Below are positions 1 to 11,900 of a DNA stretch of 64,000 nt, piece by piece; position 1 is the first letter of the stretch, and every line of letters begins with the position of its first letter. Below the pieces are notes generated by a model. The model worked only from the letters and a program-made list of their open reading frames with translations. It made no database searches and was not told the origin of the DNA. Source of the stretch: Prorocentrum cordatum (lineage: Eukaryota; Sar; Dinophyceae; Prorocentrales; Prorocentraceae). Location of the stretch: the NCBI GenBank assembly GCA_963575745.1, contig CAUYUJ010001435.1:37257-101256 (forward strand). Reading direction: 5' to 3'. The position numbers and the translations under genes are program-made.

Positions 1-295
1 ATGGCGGAGTTTCGAGTTGCCTTCGGGGGCACGACAGCGGACCGCGCCAGCAGCAACGACCGTTGCGAGGAGTCGCTGGGCGTCGAGGCTGGCGTCCCGC
101 GATTGCGTTTGCCGTGTTTTGCTCACGTGACATCCTCCGCTCAAGGGCGTTCCTTCGGATGTGTCAGCGGATTGGTTAGCGGCGCCATCGCTGCCAGCAT
201 GCCGCGGCAACCCACCGGGGCGCCCGACAAACTGAGGGAGGCGATCCAGAAAGTCTTGCTGGACTCCTGCGCCCCCGTCGACGCGCACCCGCCAG
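1..295 (+). CDS. Internal exon of a long hypothetical dinoflagellate gene (gene A), 5' end outside window
   Basis: An open frame runs from the window edge. Residues about 33-100 read like folded protein, with segments such as LPCFAHVTSSAQGRSFG and KLREAIQKVLLDSC. I recognise this style of sequence from multicopy hypothetical dinoflagellate proteins that continue with the kinds of segment found at 2.2-6.8 kb on the same strand. That link rests on memory and is unproven. A possible donor is CCAG|GT at 295-296; beyond it the frame becomes low-complexity. The ATG at position 1 is probably not the true start, because the gene should begin upstream. No catalytic motif is visible and the function is unknown. 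Confidence 0.5.
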
Positions 296-1249
296 GTTTT
301 AGGAGGGGGCCGAGGGGGGCGACTTCCTGGTCAGCGCTGCTTGCGTTCGCGTGGTGGGGACTCTCGAGTCGGCATGCCTTTCAGCAGCTCCGCCTCGCCC
401 AGGGCGTTCCCCCGTTGTCCGAATCGCCCCAAATGGCCGCCTGAGATCCCAGGCATGGGCCGAGAGCAATGGGAAGGATGATTAGGAGGAACATGAGGTG
501 GAGGAGGAGGAGGAGAGGAGGAGGAGGACGAGGAGGAGGAGGCGGAGGTGGCGCAGCAGCAAGCGAGCAACATCGCCCTCAGTTCGACAGCTTGCTGGGG
601 AGTTGGGGCGGAGGGGCCCAGGGAAGCGGGGGACAGGGCCAAAACCCGAGCCCCCCAATCGTCCCGATCGGCCGCCAGAGGCCCGAGCAATGGTTGGATT
701 TGCAAACCTCAACATCCTCCTCCCCTGCCGTCCTCCCCCATCCCCCCTTCCATGCCTCATCCGCCTTCTCCCCCCTCCTCTTCCTTATCTTCCTCCTCCT
801 CTCCTCCCCGCCCGCCCACGCTGCGAAGTGCCGTCCCGCCATGACCCCCCCAGTTTCAACCCTTCGGGGCCCATTCCTGGGGATGCCATCCCATCCGCGG
901 CTATCAAAACGCCGCCAAGGGCACCGCCCATTCTCGCGGAGGATTGCGGGGGAGACGTTCGATTTTTTCCCAAGCATCCTGCGGTGTTGGGTCCTCGTTT
1001 TGAAGAAACCGCCCCGCGTCTCCCTCCCCCCGCTGGCTCCTCCCTCCGTCCTCTCATCATCATCAGAATCGCCATCGTCATTCTCATCGTCATCGTCATC
1101 ATCAAAACCATAATCGTCGTCATCACCATCATCGTTGTCCTCGTCGTTTTCATCGCCATCTTTATCGTCATCGTCATCGCCAGCGTCATCATCATCGCCG
1201 TCATCGCCACCATTATCGCCACCCAATTCGGCACACCCGTCACATGTTT
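296..1249 (+). other. Low-complexity intron-like stretch
   Basis: I see no supported gene here. The segment holds a GGA-rich purine tract (about 490-560), C/T-rich tracts (about 700-830) and a CAT/GTC trinucleotide microsatellite (about 1055-1220). All frames are open only because of base composition. It lies between two exon-like segments of gene A and is probably intron. Confidence 0.5.
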
Positions 1250-2060
1250 ACCAACAAGGGAGCTCCACCGAAGGCCCCAGCGCCGCCGCCCGCACGCGTC
1301 ACGCACACCCCCTTCGGCACACCCCTCACATGTTTCGTGGCCCCACAAGGGAGCCCCACCGAAGGCCGCTGCGCCGCCGCCCGCACGCGTCACGCACACC
1401 CAACTCGGCAACCCCCTCACAAGCTTCGTGGCCCCACAAGGGAGCTCCACCGAAGGCCCCAGTGCCGCCGCCCGCATGCGTCACGCACACCCCATTCAGC
1501 ACACCCCTCACACGTTTCGTGGCCCCACTGGGCACTGGGAGGAGCTCCACCGAAGGCCCCCTTGCCGCCGCCCGCATGCGTCACGCGCACCCAATTCGGC
1601 ACACCCCTCACACGTTTCGTGGCGCCGCCGCCCGCATGCGTCACGCACGCCCTGTTCGGCACACCTCTCACACGTTTCGTGGCCCCACAAGGGAGCTCCA
1701 CCGAAGGCCACTGTGCCGCCGCCCGCATGCGTCACCGACACCCAATTCGGCAACCCCCTCAAGCTTCGTGGCCCCACAAGGGAGCTCCACCGAAGGCCCC
1801 GGCGCCGCCGCCCGCATGCGTCACGCGCACCCCATTCGGCACGCCCGTCGCACGCTGTGGCCCCATAGGGAGCTCCACCGAAGGCTCCAGTGGCGGCACT
1901 TACAGGCGTCTCCGCCGCCCATCCCAGCACGCCCCTGGCACGTCCGTCACCCATGTCGGCACACCCCGCACGTGTTTCACGGCCCCATGGGGAGCTTCAC
2001 CGAACGCCCCAGTGGCACCTATCTCGGCACACCCCTCACACGTTCCGTGGTCCTATGGAG
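1250..2060 (+). repeat. Tandem array of a ~90 bp satellite
   Basis: About eight diverged copies of a unit of about 90 bp. Each has an AGGGAGCTCCACCGAAGG block, a CGCCGCCGCCCGCA block, a GTCACGCACACCC block and a TTTCGTGGCCCCACA block. Clear unit starts lie near 1258, 1349, 1440, 1530, 1691 and 1780. One unit carries a roughly 10 bp insertion and one is truncated. The related, inverted family is at 30.2-31.3 kb. The array lies in a presumed intron of gene A. Confidence 0.85.
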
Positions 2061-2177
2061 TTCCATTGAAGACGAAACCCACAGGTGCGGTACTCACAAC
2101 TGCATATGGTTGGGTTCTTTTCCCCGGGCTGATTTACAGAGCGAGCCCACCACTGGTGCCGCGGGACATTGTAGTAG

Positions 2178-2846
2178 GACCGTTCGCCGAGGCCTCAGCG
2201 AACGCAGCAGCCAATCCAGGGGCGTTCCTTTTGGAAACGCATCGCAGGTCTGGAAGACGATCGGCGCAGACGTTGGTGGAGTCTGTTGAACTTAGCACTG
2301 TCAGACACTCCAGCTGGCCGCCAGCGCCGGGCAATTCTTTGGTTGAATTTGACCGGGGACCCCGACAGCAGCGAAATTCTCCGGCACCATGTTGGCGGTG
2401 GGAGCGTCGAAGCATGGGCAGAGATTGTGTCCAATGCTTTGTTCCCGACAAGCATCCCTATCTTGCCGCGCCACCGCTGGGTGAACGGGCTCGAGCCTTT
2501 CCGGGAGTACGCTTTGCTTTGTGTGCACGACATATTTCCACGGGCCGTGCCGCTGTGGTTGTCCAAGTTGGCCGCTGCCGAGGCCGGGGGCGAGAAGCGC
2601 GCGCGACCCAGGCCCCCTCCCAGGTCGACCCGGGCAGGCGCGGCGTGGGAGTTGGAACCGTCCGATGAGGAGGCAATCGTGATTGCGGACCCGTCGTTCG
2701 GAGACATGCAGGCATTATCTTGGGCAGAGCGGAATAAGGAAATGCAGGGGGGCGCCCTTGCCTTCGCTAGATTGCGCCCGGGGCCGCACTTGATCATCGG
2801 CACGCATTGCATGGCGATCACTGTGCGCGCCTTGCACTTCATAGAG
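2178..2846 (+). CDS. Exon of gene A (hypothetical dinoflagellate protein)
   Basis: One frame is open from just after the TAG at 2175. It encodes protein-like sequence including FWKRIAGLEDD, AILWLNLTGDPDSSEILRHH and ALSWAERNKEMQ, ending HFIE. The exon ends at GAG|GT (2846/2847) in phase 0. Splicing there removes two in-frame stops (2997 and 3012) and rejoins the same frame at 3018, which is the main support for this boundary. The 5' boundary is uncertain, since several AG acceptors lie between 2173 and 2219. No known domain is recognised. Confidence 0.55.
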
Positions 2847-3017
2847 GTTGGAGGGCACCACTTATACACCTACGCCGATCCTGGCCAGGCCGATCCTAGG
2901 CCCAGGATCGGTGCATACGCATTCTGCCCAAGGCAGGAGGGCGTATACATCGATCCTGGGCCCAGGGTGATCCTGGCAAGGATTGGTGTTGGTGTATAGT
3001 TGGTGCCTTCCTAAGAG
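2847..3017 (+). other. 171 nt introner-like intron of gene A
   Basis: The GT at 2847-2848 and AG at 3016-3017 bound a phase 0 intron. The 5 bp direct repeat AGAGG occurs at both junctions (2843-2847 and 3014-3018), like a target-site duplication. Inside is a hairpin, with CCGATCCTGG and CCAGGATCGG flanking a CCTAGG centre (about 2874-2910). The length is divisible by three, but the intron contains stops at 2997 and 3012, so retention would truncate the product. Confidence 0.55.
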
Positions 3018-4051
3018 GCTCTCGCGGATGAAGCGTTTGACAAGAAGCAGTGGGCAAATTTTGCACGAATTGGGCGCGTGGATTCGCGCATGTCAAACAT
3101 CCTGAGCGGCACCGTTGCGCGCGACTTGGTCGCACTGGCCAACGACTTGTTGAGCCACGAAAAAGACTAATGGGAAGCGCTGCCGCTTCACTCTCGCACT
3201 TGGGAATCCGCGGGCCTGGCTTTCATCGTGATCAGCACGAGTATTTGCACGCTGGAGCGCTGCATGTTTCGCCCGTGGCGGGGCTTCCCATGCCGTCTCT
3301 GGGACTTGGTCGACCAGCCCACGCTCGCCACAGCAACATCCTTGAAGGGCACGCCCACTTGCATGCTGGACCCTTGGTCTAAGTGGTTTTTGGCGCAGTA
3401 CGAGACCCCAGACGACCTGTTGGATCAGGGGTTCTTCGTTCTCTTGGCATTGGCGAACATCCTCCGCCTGGAGATCTGCCGATTGGAGTGTCGGAACGCA
3501 ACCTTGCGACGCCTTACCCAGGCGATGGGTGGTACGTGGTCGCCCAACTTCGAGCGCGCGAGCGCCGATTGGTTGCTTTTGCGGCAGCGCCTGGCGGAGC
3601 GGATGCTCCGACAATGCGCCCCGCGGCAGCGGCGGCGAAAAAAAACACTGCTGACGGCGGGCCCAAGAGAAGGCGGTCAGGGAAGTTCAAGGGCAGCAAG
3701 GCGGGTGGCGGTGGTCCCTTTCGTTGCTTCCTGAGCCGTTCCACGAGGGGCATAAAATGGATCAACAAAGCGCATAAAAAGGTTGTGTTCAAAGAGGTGG
3801 CCCGGCAATATCGACTAGTGAAGCGCATCGGCGGGGAAGAGTGGGAGGACTTGCTAAATGCCGGGCGCGCGGGGGCCCTCTCCAAGGCACGTGGCGGCAA
3901 CGCTTTCCGCAAGCGTGTCCGCCCGACAAAGGCTAGCAGGAAGAAGGTGCGCTTGGCGGACATCGATGTAGGCGCGAACCCAGTGCAGAACGAGCATACC
4001 ATGCAGCTTGCCTTGGCCAACGCGTCGGCGTCGGTCGAGGCGGCGCAGAAG
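3018..4051 (+). pseudogene. Exon of gene A with an internal stop and a homopolymer frameshift
   Basis: In frame from 3018 the sequence is coherent protein (KKQWANFARIGRVDSRMSN, LERCMFRPWRGFPCRLWDL, LDPWSKWFLAQYETPDDLLD). It is broken by a single TAA at 3168-3170, in the context GAC TAA TGG. Near 3637-3645, in a run of eight A, the good frame shifts. The second frame then carries a basic segment (PKRRRSGKFKGSKAGG) and a module reading FRCFLSRSTRGIKW to AGALSKARGGNAF. That module resembles, by eye, the short HMG-box-like region seen in related dinoflagellate proteins. The exon ends at CAGAAG|GT (4051/4052), phase 0. The stop and shift may be real decay or assembly error. Confidence 0.5.
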
Positions 4052-4317
4052 GTCAAGCGATGGCGAAATTGAGCGGCCCCGCGTTGCGTTCCAAGCTCGG
4101 CGGCAGTGTCCGAGCCCCGCTTCGTTTATATCTCCCCAGCCCTCCTCCGGTTGGGAACTCGTTTTGAATAGAGAACTGTGGTCTCCATCCTCCTTATCCT
4201 TGTCGTCCTCTTCCTCTGTCTCCTCCTCCTCCTGTTCTCGCTTGCTCCTTGCTTAATTTTTCCTCCGTCTTCTCCTCCTCCGCCCCCTCCTGCTCCTTTC
4301 AAAGGGAGCTCTTAACG

Positions 4318-4640
4318 GTGAATTGACACTGCGCTGTTGACACTGCGTTAAATGAGTGAATTGACACTGCGCTGTTGACACTGCGCGGTTGACACTGCGC
4401 TGTTGACACTGCGCTGTGCTGTTCGACACTGCGCTGTGGACACTGCGCTGTGCTGTTCGACACTGCGCTGTTGACGCTGCGCTGTGCTGTTCGACACTGC
4501 GCTGTTGACACTGCGCTGTTCGACACTGCGCTGTTGACACTGCGCTGTTCGACACTGCGCTGTTGACGCTGCGCTGTTCGACGCTGCGCTGTTGACACTG
4601 CGCTGTTCGACACTGCGCTGTTGACACTGCGCTGTTCGAC
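4318..4640 (+). repeat. 14/15 bp minisatellite (TTGACACTGCGCTG)
   Basis: About 22 tandem copies of TTGACACTGCGCTG or TTCGACACTGCGCTG, alternating between the 14 and 15 bp forms, with a few CGCTGTGCTG variants. The block lies inside the presumed intron at 4052-5402. Confidence 0.95.
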
Positions 4641-4645
4641 ACTGC

Positions 4646-5130
4646 TGCGATTTGCGAAACTCGCCCCAAATGTCGTCGGCTCCTGGGAGGCCCAGCGGAG
4701 CGACCACCATGAGGCCTCGCCGTGGGCTTCACGGAGGCCCCGCAGAGTGACGCCCTTCGGGGGCCACCATGAGTTCTCGCCGCCTTTAGGGGGCTGTGAT
4801 ATGTGAAGCTGTCGCCACTTTCTTGGGCTCCAGGGAACCCAGCCGAGTGACGTCCCACGGGGGCCATCATGACGTCCCTGTCCCTGGGCGGCTGCGACCT
4901 GCGAAACGGTCGCAACTTTCGTGGGCGCCTAGGCGGCCCAGCTGGGCGATGTCCCACAGGGGCCACGACGAGGCAAGGTTCTAGCGAGGCCCACTTGAGT
5001 GAACTCCTGCGGGGGCCACCATCATGCGGCCTCGCCGTCTTGGGGGGGCGGCGATCCGCGAAATTGATCCGAGTTTGGTTGGTTCCGATCTGCGAATCTG
5101 TCGCCATTGTCGTGGGCCGTTGGGGCGCCC
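4646..5130 (+). repeat. Degenerate ~110-130 bp repeats
   Basis: About four diverged units. Each has a TGCGAAACKGTCGC-type block, a GGCCCAGCNGAGCGA-type block and a CACRGGGGCCAYCATGA-type block. They sit head to tail within the presumed intron of gene A. No protein is supported. Confidence 0.65.
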
Positions 5131-5402
5131 AGCAGAGCGACGGCCGTTCAGTCGGAATTGATTCGAAGGGCGGGCCTGCCAAATCAAGGGTGTTCTCGTG
5201 TCCTGTGCATCTTGCGTCGTGTCCTCTGCGCCCCCCGGGCAAGGGTACCCATGTACCCATGTGTGCTGTGCTTTCCGAGGGGGTCGGCGTCATGTCCCCC
5301 CACTTCGTCCTGCCCCTCCCGTCGTTCCCCACCCGCCTCCGCCCGCCTTCCCAGCCAGCTTGGAGCGCCCGTGCGTGGCCGACTCGACTTCGCCTTCGCC
5401 AG

Positions 5403-6821
5403 GTGGCGCAGGAAAAGGAACGCATGGAGGCTATCGTGCAGTGGAGCGAGGCGCAGAAGGATCTGGATGCGACGTCGTGGCTCGCAGCCCCCGAGTTCCA
5501 CAACATCCCATGGGGCGGCGGCGATCATGATTCAATCTTTGACTTCGATTTCATCCACACGGTGCCGCCCGGTGCCGCTCTGGCCAAGCGCATATTGTCC
5601 CAGTCTGTCAGGGGGGATGGATTGAGGAATGCTTTGCGCTCGGCTTGGAGCCAGCGCCATGAACACATTTGTCACGCCGACGTCCCGCCTTGCGCCACAT
5701 GGAAGTCGAGGGGAATGAGGGCCCCCAAGACCACGAGGTGCTTCAAGGCTGGGAGTTGCTCATGCGCGGCCCCCGCCGCATTCCTTCGCATCGATGGCAC
5801 TCTCCAGAAGTTGTTGCGAGCAGCTTTGCGAAAGAAGAACAAAAAATAGAGTGCCCATCGGTTGGTATATGATCGGTGTTGCCTTTTCTTGCATTTCATC
5901 AGCGGCTCCGATGATGATCGCCGCGTCTGGTGCCACGTTGGTTTCGGAGATCTCCGAGGCGGCGAGTTCGAGTTCAACGTTGCGCGGAAGATCGACAGCG
6001 TCTCGGACGACGTGGTCATTTTGAACGGGTCCGTGGACACTCGAAGCTCGGAGGCGTTAGCTCGGACATTGGGCGACGCCCCGTGGGACTTGGAGTTTTG
6101 GCAGCTCCTCGAGGATCGAGACATGGCGCCCCGCCCGTTCGAGCCCAGCACCTTCAGGGTGAAGCGCATGGAGGGACCTCTGCGAGAATTGTGGCGTCCA
6201 CGCCCAAAGGGGGACCACAGCGGCCACCTTGCCATCGCCGACGCGGCCAGCGAGGACGCCGACGACTACGACGAGGACGCCAGCGAGGACACCAGCAAGG
6301 ACGCCGGCAGCGAGGGCGGCGACGACGACGACGACGAACCTGGCAGGCCCCGGGCGGTGCGCCGGTTATTCCGGCGAGCCGTGCGCGCCTGGAGCTCCGG
6401 GTGGGACGTCGGCGGCGGCTCCGAGAGCAGCGATCATGGCGGTGATGGCCGCGCTGGAAGTGATGCCGCCCCTCCCGCCCCGCCACCCCCGCCACCCCCG
6501 CCGCGCTCGGTTTCGCCCCCAGCTCGCGTGGTGCGCCCGGCGGAGCACAGAGCTCGCGATGGCGAGAGAACCGTCGTCATTGATGGCAAAGAATTCGTTG
6601 AACTTTGATCCCGTGGCATTTTTTCGGGGTACTCCCGAAGATGTCCCTGTTGCTTGTTCAGCAAAAACTTGCATTTCCTCGGCGTGAATGGCAATGAAAT
6701 TATGAGCAAGGAGGAGTGCATAATTCGCCTGAACAGGTGGGAAGCCGCCGGCGTTGGGATGGACCGGGCAACGCATGTGGCGCTGGGCAGGAATATGCAT
6801 TTAGATATTTATAAGTCATAA
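5403..6821 (+). pseudogene. 3' exons of gene A with two in-frame stops
   Basis: After the acceptor GCCAG|GTGGCGCAG the frame stays the same to 6821. The segments are coherent: KERMEAIVQWSEAQKDLDA, then a Cys-rich CFKAGSCSC motif (about 5741-5767), VWCHVGFGDLRGGEFEFNV, an acidic Asp/Glu run (6240-6345), a Pro run (6470-6505) and RTVVIDGKEFVEL. The last is NLHFLGVNGNEIMSKEECI followed by RLNRWEAAGVGMDRATHVA and a TAA at 6819. Two stops interrupt this single frame: TAG 5847-5849 and TGA 6606-6608. The segment order resembles the C-terminal half of a multicopy dinoflagellate family, recognised from memory. It is either a decayed copy, or short introns around the stops have been missed. Confidence 0.5.
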
Positions 6822-8029
6822 GTCGGCGCCTTGGAAGTTTCGCACTGAGTATCTTCTTCGCCCTGTGTCGCTCACGCTGTGGCGATGCAGAGCCAGGGCC
6901 CCTGCGCCTCAGGCGTGCGTGCCCACGGGGCCCACCGCGGTCGTGGCATCGTCAATGGACGGGGCCACGCCCATTGGTTTGCAAATTTGTCGTACGCTCC
7001 ACTCGATGCTGCTGCCCGGGAGCGGCGGAGTGGCGTCTGCGTTCTGTGGCCGCAGAAAGAGTTGCTGTGATACTTGGCCAAGGAAGAAGAGGGGGGCGGG
7101 ATGGTGGAGTGGTCCCGACAAGTGTCATGCGGGCGTTTCCCCGCCGAGACGGTTGGGCCTGCGTCGCGCCCCCGCCGCTGGCGCCGCCTCTGGAGTCCTG
7201 GGGTTGTCGTCGGGGCCGTCCTTGGAGTCGTCGTTCTGCGCTTCGTCGTCGTCTCTGGTCGTCATCGTCGTCAGGATCGTCATTGTCGTCGCCGTGCTCG
7301 TCGTCGTCGTGATCAGGGCGATCGTCGTGGCCATCCAAAACCGTCGCAATCTTCATATTCGTCGTCGTGTCGTCGTGTTCGCATTGGCCCATGGATGCGC
7401 CGACTTGGACGCTTTGGCGCCTCGATGGCCCGGAGGGGAGGCAGAGAATCAGGAATGAGTCATTGAATGAGTGGGAGGGGGGCGGTTGGAGGAGGAGGCG
7501 CCCTTGAGAATGCGAGTGCGTCGAAGGCGAGGCGTGGAGGACCTGTTTTTCTCATACTCTGCGTCATTGCTGCTCTTCCGCAGTTCCAGCACTGAGACCC
7601 ACAATTGCGACCGTCCTCTCACGCTCGACCGCTCGAGGCCTGAAGCGCCCGCCTAAACCTCGTGCCTGCGCCCATATGGAATTTTTCACGCTTCGCGCAT
7701 CCCCGCCAGCCCGTCCAAAAACAATCGCCAGGCGAGTTGCCTTGATGAAGGATGTGCAGCATAGTGCAGTTCAGGAGTGCACCGCATTTCTCGCTCGCTC
7801 GCTGCGCCCAGGATCGGGCACGCACCCAACACGTGCCCGATATGTGGACGCATTTGGAGGGAGGAAGAGGTGGAGGAGTAGGAGAAGGAGGAGCAGGAGG
7901 AGGAGCAGGAGGAGGAGGAGGAATGGGAAGAAGAGAAAGAAGAAGAGGAAACATATGGGGGGGGGCGGACACGACGACGAGGACGAAGACGACGACGACG
8001 ACCCGAGTCGACCATCAAGGTCTTTGCAG
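6822..8029 (+). other. No supported gene
   Basis: Mixed-composition DNA with GTC/GAC trinucleotide runs (about 7250-7330 and 7970-8005) and a GGA-rich tract (7855-7960). The minus-strand reading of 7125-7392 gives an Asp-rich peptide like those at 19.8 and 20.5 kb, but nothing anchors it as a gene. Confidence 0.5.
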
Positions 8030-8440
8030 ATCTTTCATTCTGAGAGCGTCTCGGAGGCCAGTTGGGGCCATCGCAGGGCCCTCTTGGGGCCTTCTTGGGC
8101 CGCTCTTGGGGCGGTCTTGGGCGCTCTTGGGGCGGTCTTGGGCCTTCTTGGAACCATCCTGCGGCCTCCAGAGCCGATCGGACGCGAAAGGGCGACAAAG
8201 CACAAAACATAGGAAAAACATTAGGGATTGAAATTGTTTTGGCCTCTTGAGGGCTTCTTTGGAGGGCTCGAAAGGCAGTTGGGGCCGTCCTGGGGCGGTC
8301 TTGAGAGCTCTTGGATGCATGTTGATAGCTATATTGAACCATCTTGGGCTATCTTGCACGATCTTGGAGGCCATCTTGGGTTCTTTGAGGCCCTCTTCAA
8401 GCCATCTTGGGCCATCTTGGACGCCCCAACCCTTCGCGGC
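8030..8440 (+). repeat. Degenerate CTTGGGGC-type repeat region
   Basis: Short motifs of the type CTTGGGGCCNTCTTGGGCC recur every 15-30 bp. The edge at about 8000-8090 is similar to 28120-28230, and the same motif style recurs at 26.3-26.85 kb, so this is a dispersed repeat family. No coding content is supported. Confidence 0.6.
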
Positions 8441-8760
8441 ACCCTCCCGCCAGGCCTAGGGGGAGATGGGATGGGGGAGGGGGAACCCCCTCCCCGAAGG
8501 GAAATAAGGGGGTTTGCCAGAACAAGCTCCCTAGACCACTCACGCCCTAAAGGGCTGGTGGGACTATTGACTCGCAATCTCTGCCCCTCCCCCGCCGCGT
8601 CCCTCATCCCCTCCTTTCTCCTGCATCTCTCCTCTCGCACTGGTGCCGCTTGGCTGGAGGAGATGCCCCTCCCTGGCGTTTTGGGGGATGCCAGCCCATC
8701 CTCGTCCCGCTCCTTTCTGCGGGCATGCCTCGTGCGTATCCTGATCCTCCTGGCACCTCT

Positions 8761-8762
<2 letters not shown>

Positions 8763-8818
<56 letters not shown>
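8763..8818 (+). repeat. (CT)n microsatellite at the 5' edge of retroelement 1
   Basis: A pure CT run of 56 nt directly abutting the retroelement sequence, which begins AGTCTCGGCTCGAG in both copies. A (TC)n run also follows the 3' end of the element. Confidence 0.95.
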
Positions 8819-8819
<1 letters not shown>

Positions 8820-8971
8820 GTCTCGGCTCGAGAGTGCCCTGCACTCATAGCGTAGCCGCGACGCGAAGCGCCCCGCTCTGGAGTCCCGACTCCAGGCCTC
8901 GCGAGACCGGAACCGCCCCAGCAGCGCGGTACTGATTTCCGTCTCCTCACTTCCTCAGTGCGACCGCCGCC

Positions 8972-11900
8972 ATGGCCCCCCTGTCTGTGCCAGGCCGCCA
9001 CCGCACTTTCACGTCTCACCATGCTGTACTACCTGAGCTGCCTGGCCATGTTACTGAACATAGGCACCAGGACCTTGTCTTCCGCGTGCCCGTCCTGCAC
9101 GGGCGCGACCTCCCAGTGCCACCTGGACACGCCCCACACGTGCCGCGTGCGGATCTTCACGAAGATCTACGTATACTCGGGCACGACGTGTTCCACCTGC
9201 GCGCCGAGCTGCGCGCCTACCGAGCCGACCTCCGCGCTCACCTACCAGGCACCGACGCCAACACAGACGACTCCGTCCAGCACCTGCTCACCTCGGTACG
9301 GCCAGGTATCCAGGGGGGGGTCGGGCTCCCGACTGCTGAGGGTGACGGTGCTGAGTGCGGTCGGGCTGGTCCCACGCCTGCCGTCGTCGCGCCGTGCGTG
9401 ACAAGCAGTCGGCCCCCAACCTCCCCCCGAGAGCGCTCCCGCGGCACCGCAGGCACCGCTCTCAACTTCATCGGCATTATCTTGCTGAACTTCGGGTACG
9501 GCCTCGGCTCCACCTTCGGCATCGCTCTCGGCACCGTCGGTACGGTCTTGCGTACCATCGGCAAGGGCACCAGGAGCGTCGTCAAGCACATCGTCGACTC
9601 CGCCGGCACGGCGGGCCCAGCCCGCCCCACAAGGGCCGTCAAGGTCGGCTACGCGTTCTTCGGCGTCCTCGGCTCCGCCTGCGGCTTCAAGGGCACGGCG
9701 GGCCTGGCCCGCCCCAAACGGGCCACCATCTCGGCCGTCGTCATGCTCGTCCTTGCATCGACCTCAGCATCGCCACCAGCACTGCCGACCGCATCGACGC
9801 CAGCCTCGACGGGCCTTTCAACATCCTCTGTCCTGACGCCTCGCCCAGGGCCGTTGGCGAGGGTGCTGCCTTCAGGTGCACCTGACGCTAGAGGGGCCGT
9901 CCTGTCATGCCATGACCCGTCCGCCTTGCCGACACCAGCGTCTGTGCCTATGGCCCCATCGACGTCAACATCGACGTCAGCATCGTCCTCGGCAGCCTCC
10001 ACGCCCACGTCCACGACGGACCAAACCCCAGCTCCGCAGACAGCATCGACGCCAGCTCTGACGACGGCACTGCAGTCAGCCTCGACGCCAGCGAGGGGTA
10101 CGGATTCGGCACCATCCTCGCCCCCTCCCTCACCCCGCCCCGCAGGAGGAGGAGGAGACGACGACGACCACGACGACCTTGACGACGCAGTACCGGCGCC
10201 GGCGCCGAGGTCAGCATCGACGCTCCCACCGACGGCAGAAACGACCACAGTTTCGCCGACCCCGACGGCAGCATCGACGGCGGCGAGGACGGCTCCGACG
10301 GCAGCACCGCTAGCATCGCTAGCATCGTCAGCTACGATGGCAGCATCGTTAGCACCGCCGGCTCCGACGTCAGTATCGTTAGCATCGTCGGCTCCGACGG
10401 CCGCATCGACGGCAGCGACGACGGCTCCGCCCGCAGTTTCACAGACTCCGACGGCGGCATCGATAGCATCGCCGGCTCCGACGGTAGCATCGACGGCAGC
10501 GACGCCACCACTGCCAGCGGCGGCTCCGACGTCAGCATCGACGGCAGCGACGCCAGTACTGCCAGCGACAGCTCCGACGGCCGCAAGAGACGTCAGCACC
10601 ACAATCAGCCACTCCTGCGCTCCCTGTATGGCCACTCGCTCGGCGGTGCCTTCAGGCCCGCCGAAGCCTGGTGACCTACAGACCTCTCCTCGGCATCATC
10701 GTCTCTCAGAGTTGCAGCCAGCTTCGACGCCAGCTCCGACGTCCGTATCGAGGCCAGCACCGACGCCAGCCCCTACGACAGCACCGCCAGCGTCAACACC
10801 CACGCCTGCGCCTACGCCGGTACCTACGCCAGAGTTGCAGGCCGCATCGACGCCAGCTCCGACGTCTCCATCGAGACCAGCACCGATGACAGCTCCTACG
10901 CCAGCACCGCCAGCGTCAGCACCTACGCCTGCGCCTACGCCCGTACCCACGCCAGAGTTGCAGCCAGCGTCGACGCCAGCTCCGACGTCTGCATCGAGGC
11001 CAGCACCGACGACAGCTCCTGCGACAGCACCGCCAGCGGCAGCACCCACGCCTGCGCCTACGCCGCTACCCACGTCAGAGTTGCAGCCAGCAGCGACGCC
11101 AGCTCCGACGTCTGCGCCAGGAGGGCCCCGTGGGGTCCAGAACCAGACTTTTGGTCCGAAATCCAGAATTTCGGGACCAAACTCAGGTTATGGCCTTTTC
11201 CGTGCAGCTCCTACGCCAGCACAGCCAGCGTCAACACCCACGCCTGCACCCATGCCGCTACCCACGCCAGAGTTGCAGCCAGTACCGACGCCAGCTCCGA
11301 CGTCTCCGTCGAGGCCAGTACTAACGACAGTTCCTACGACACCACTGCCAGCGGTAGCACCCACGCCTGCGCCTACGCCGATACCCACGCCAGAGTTGCA
11401 ACCAGCCTCGACGCCAGCGCAGACGTCTGCATCGAGGCCAGTACCGACGACAGCTCCTACGCCAACACCACCAGCGTCAACACCCACGCCTGCGCCTGCG
11501 CCGGTACCCGCGCCAGAGCTGCAGCCAGCTCCGACGCCAGCTCCGACGTCTGCATTCATCTTCGACGGTGATGGGGACGGTTACGACGACGATGGTGACG
11601 TTCACTGGTTGCCTGTGGCTGCGTCGTCGTCGACATCGAGGCCAGCACCGCCTGCGCCTACGCCGGTACCCACGTCAGAGTTGCAGCCAGCATCGACGCC
11701 AGGTTCGACGTCTGCATCGAGGCCAGTACCGACGACAGCTCCTACGCCAGCACCGCCAGCGTCTGCACCCACACCTGCGCCGGTACCCATACCAGAGCTG
11801 CAGCCAGCTCCGACGCCAGCTCCGACGTCCGCATCGAGGCCAGCACCGACGACAGCTACTACACCAGCACCGCCAGCGGCAGCACCCACGCATGCGCCCA

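Larger units (their letters stand above)
4052..5402 (+). other. 1351 nt repeat-filled intron of gene A
   Basis: The donor AAG|GTCAAG at 4052 and acceptor GCCAG|GTGG at 5401-5402 join two phase 0 exons. AGGT is present at both ends (4050-4053 and 5401-5404). The intron carries two unrelated tandem repeat arrays (4318-4640 and about 4646-5130) and a pyrimidine-rich 3' part. Longer ORFs inside are by-products of the repeats. Confidence 0.5.
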
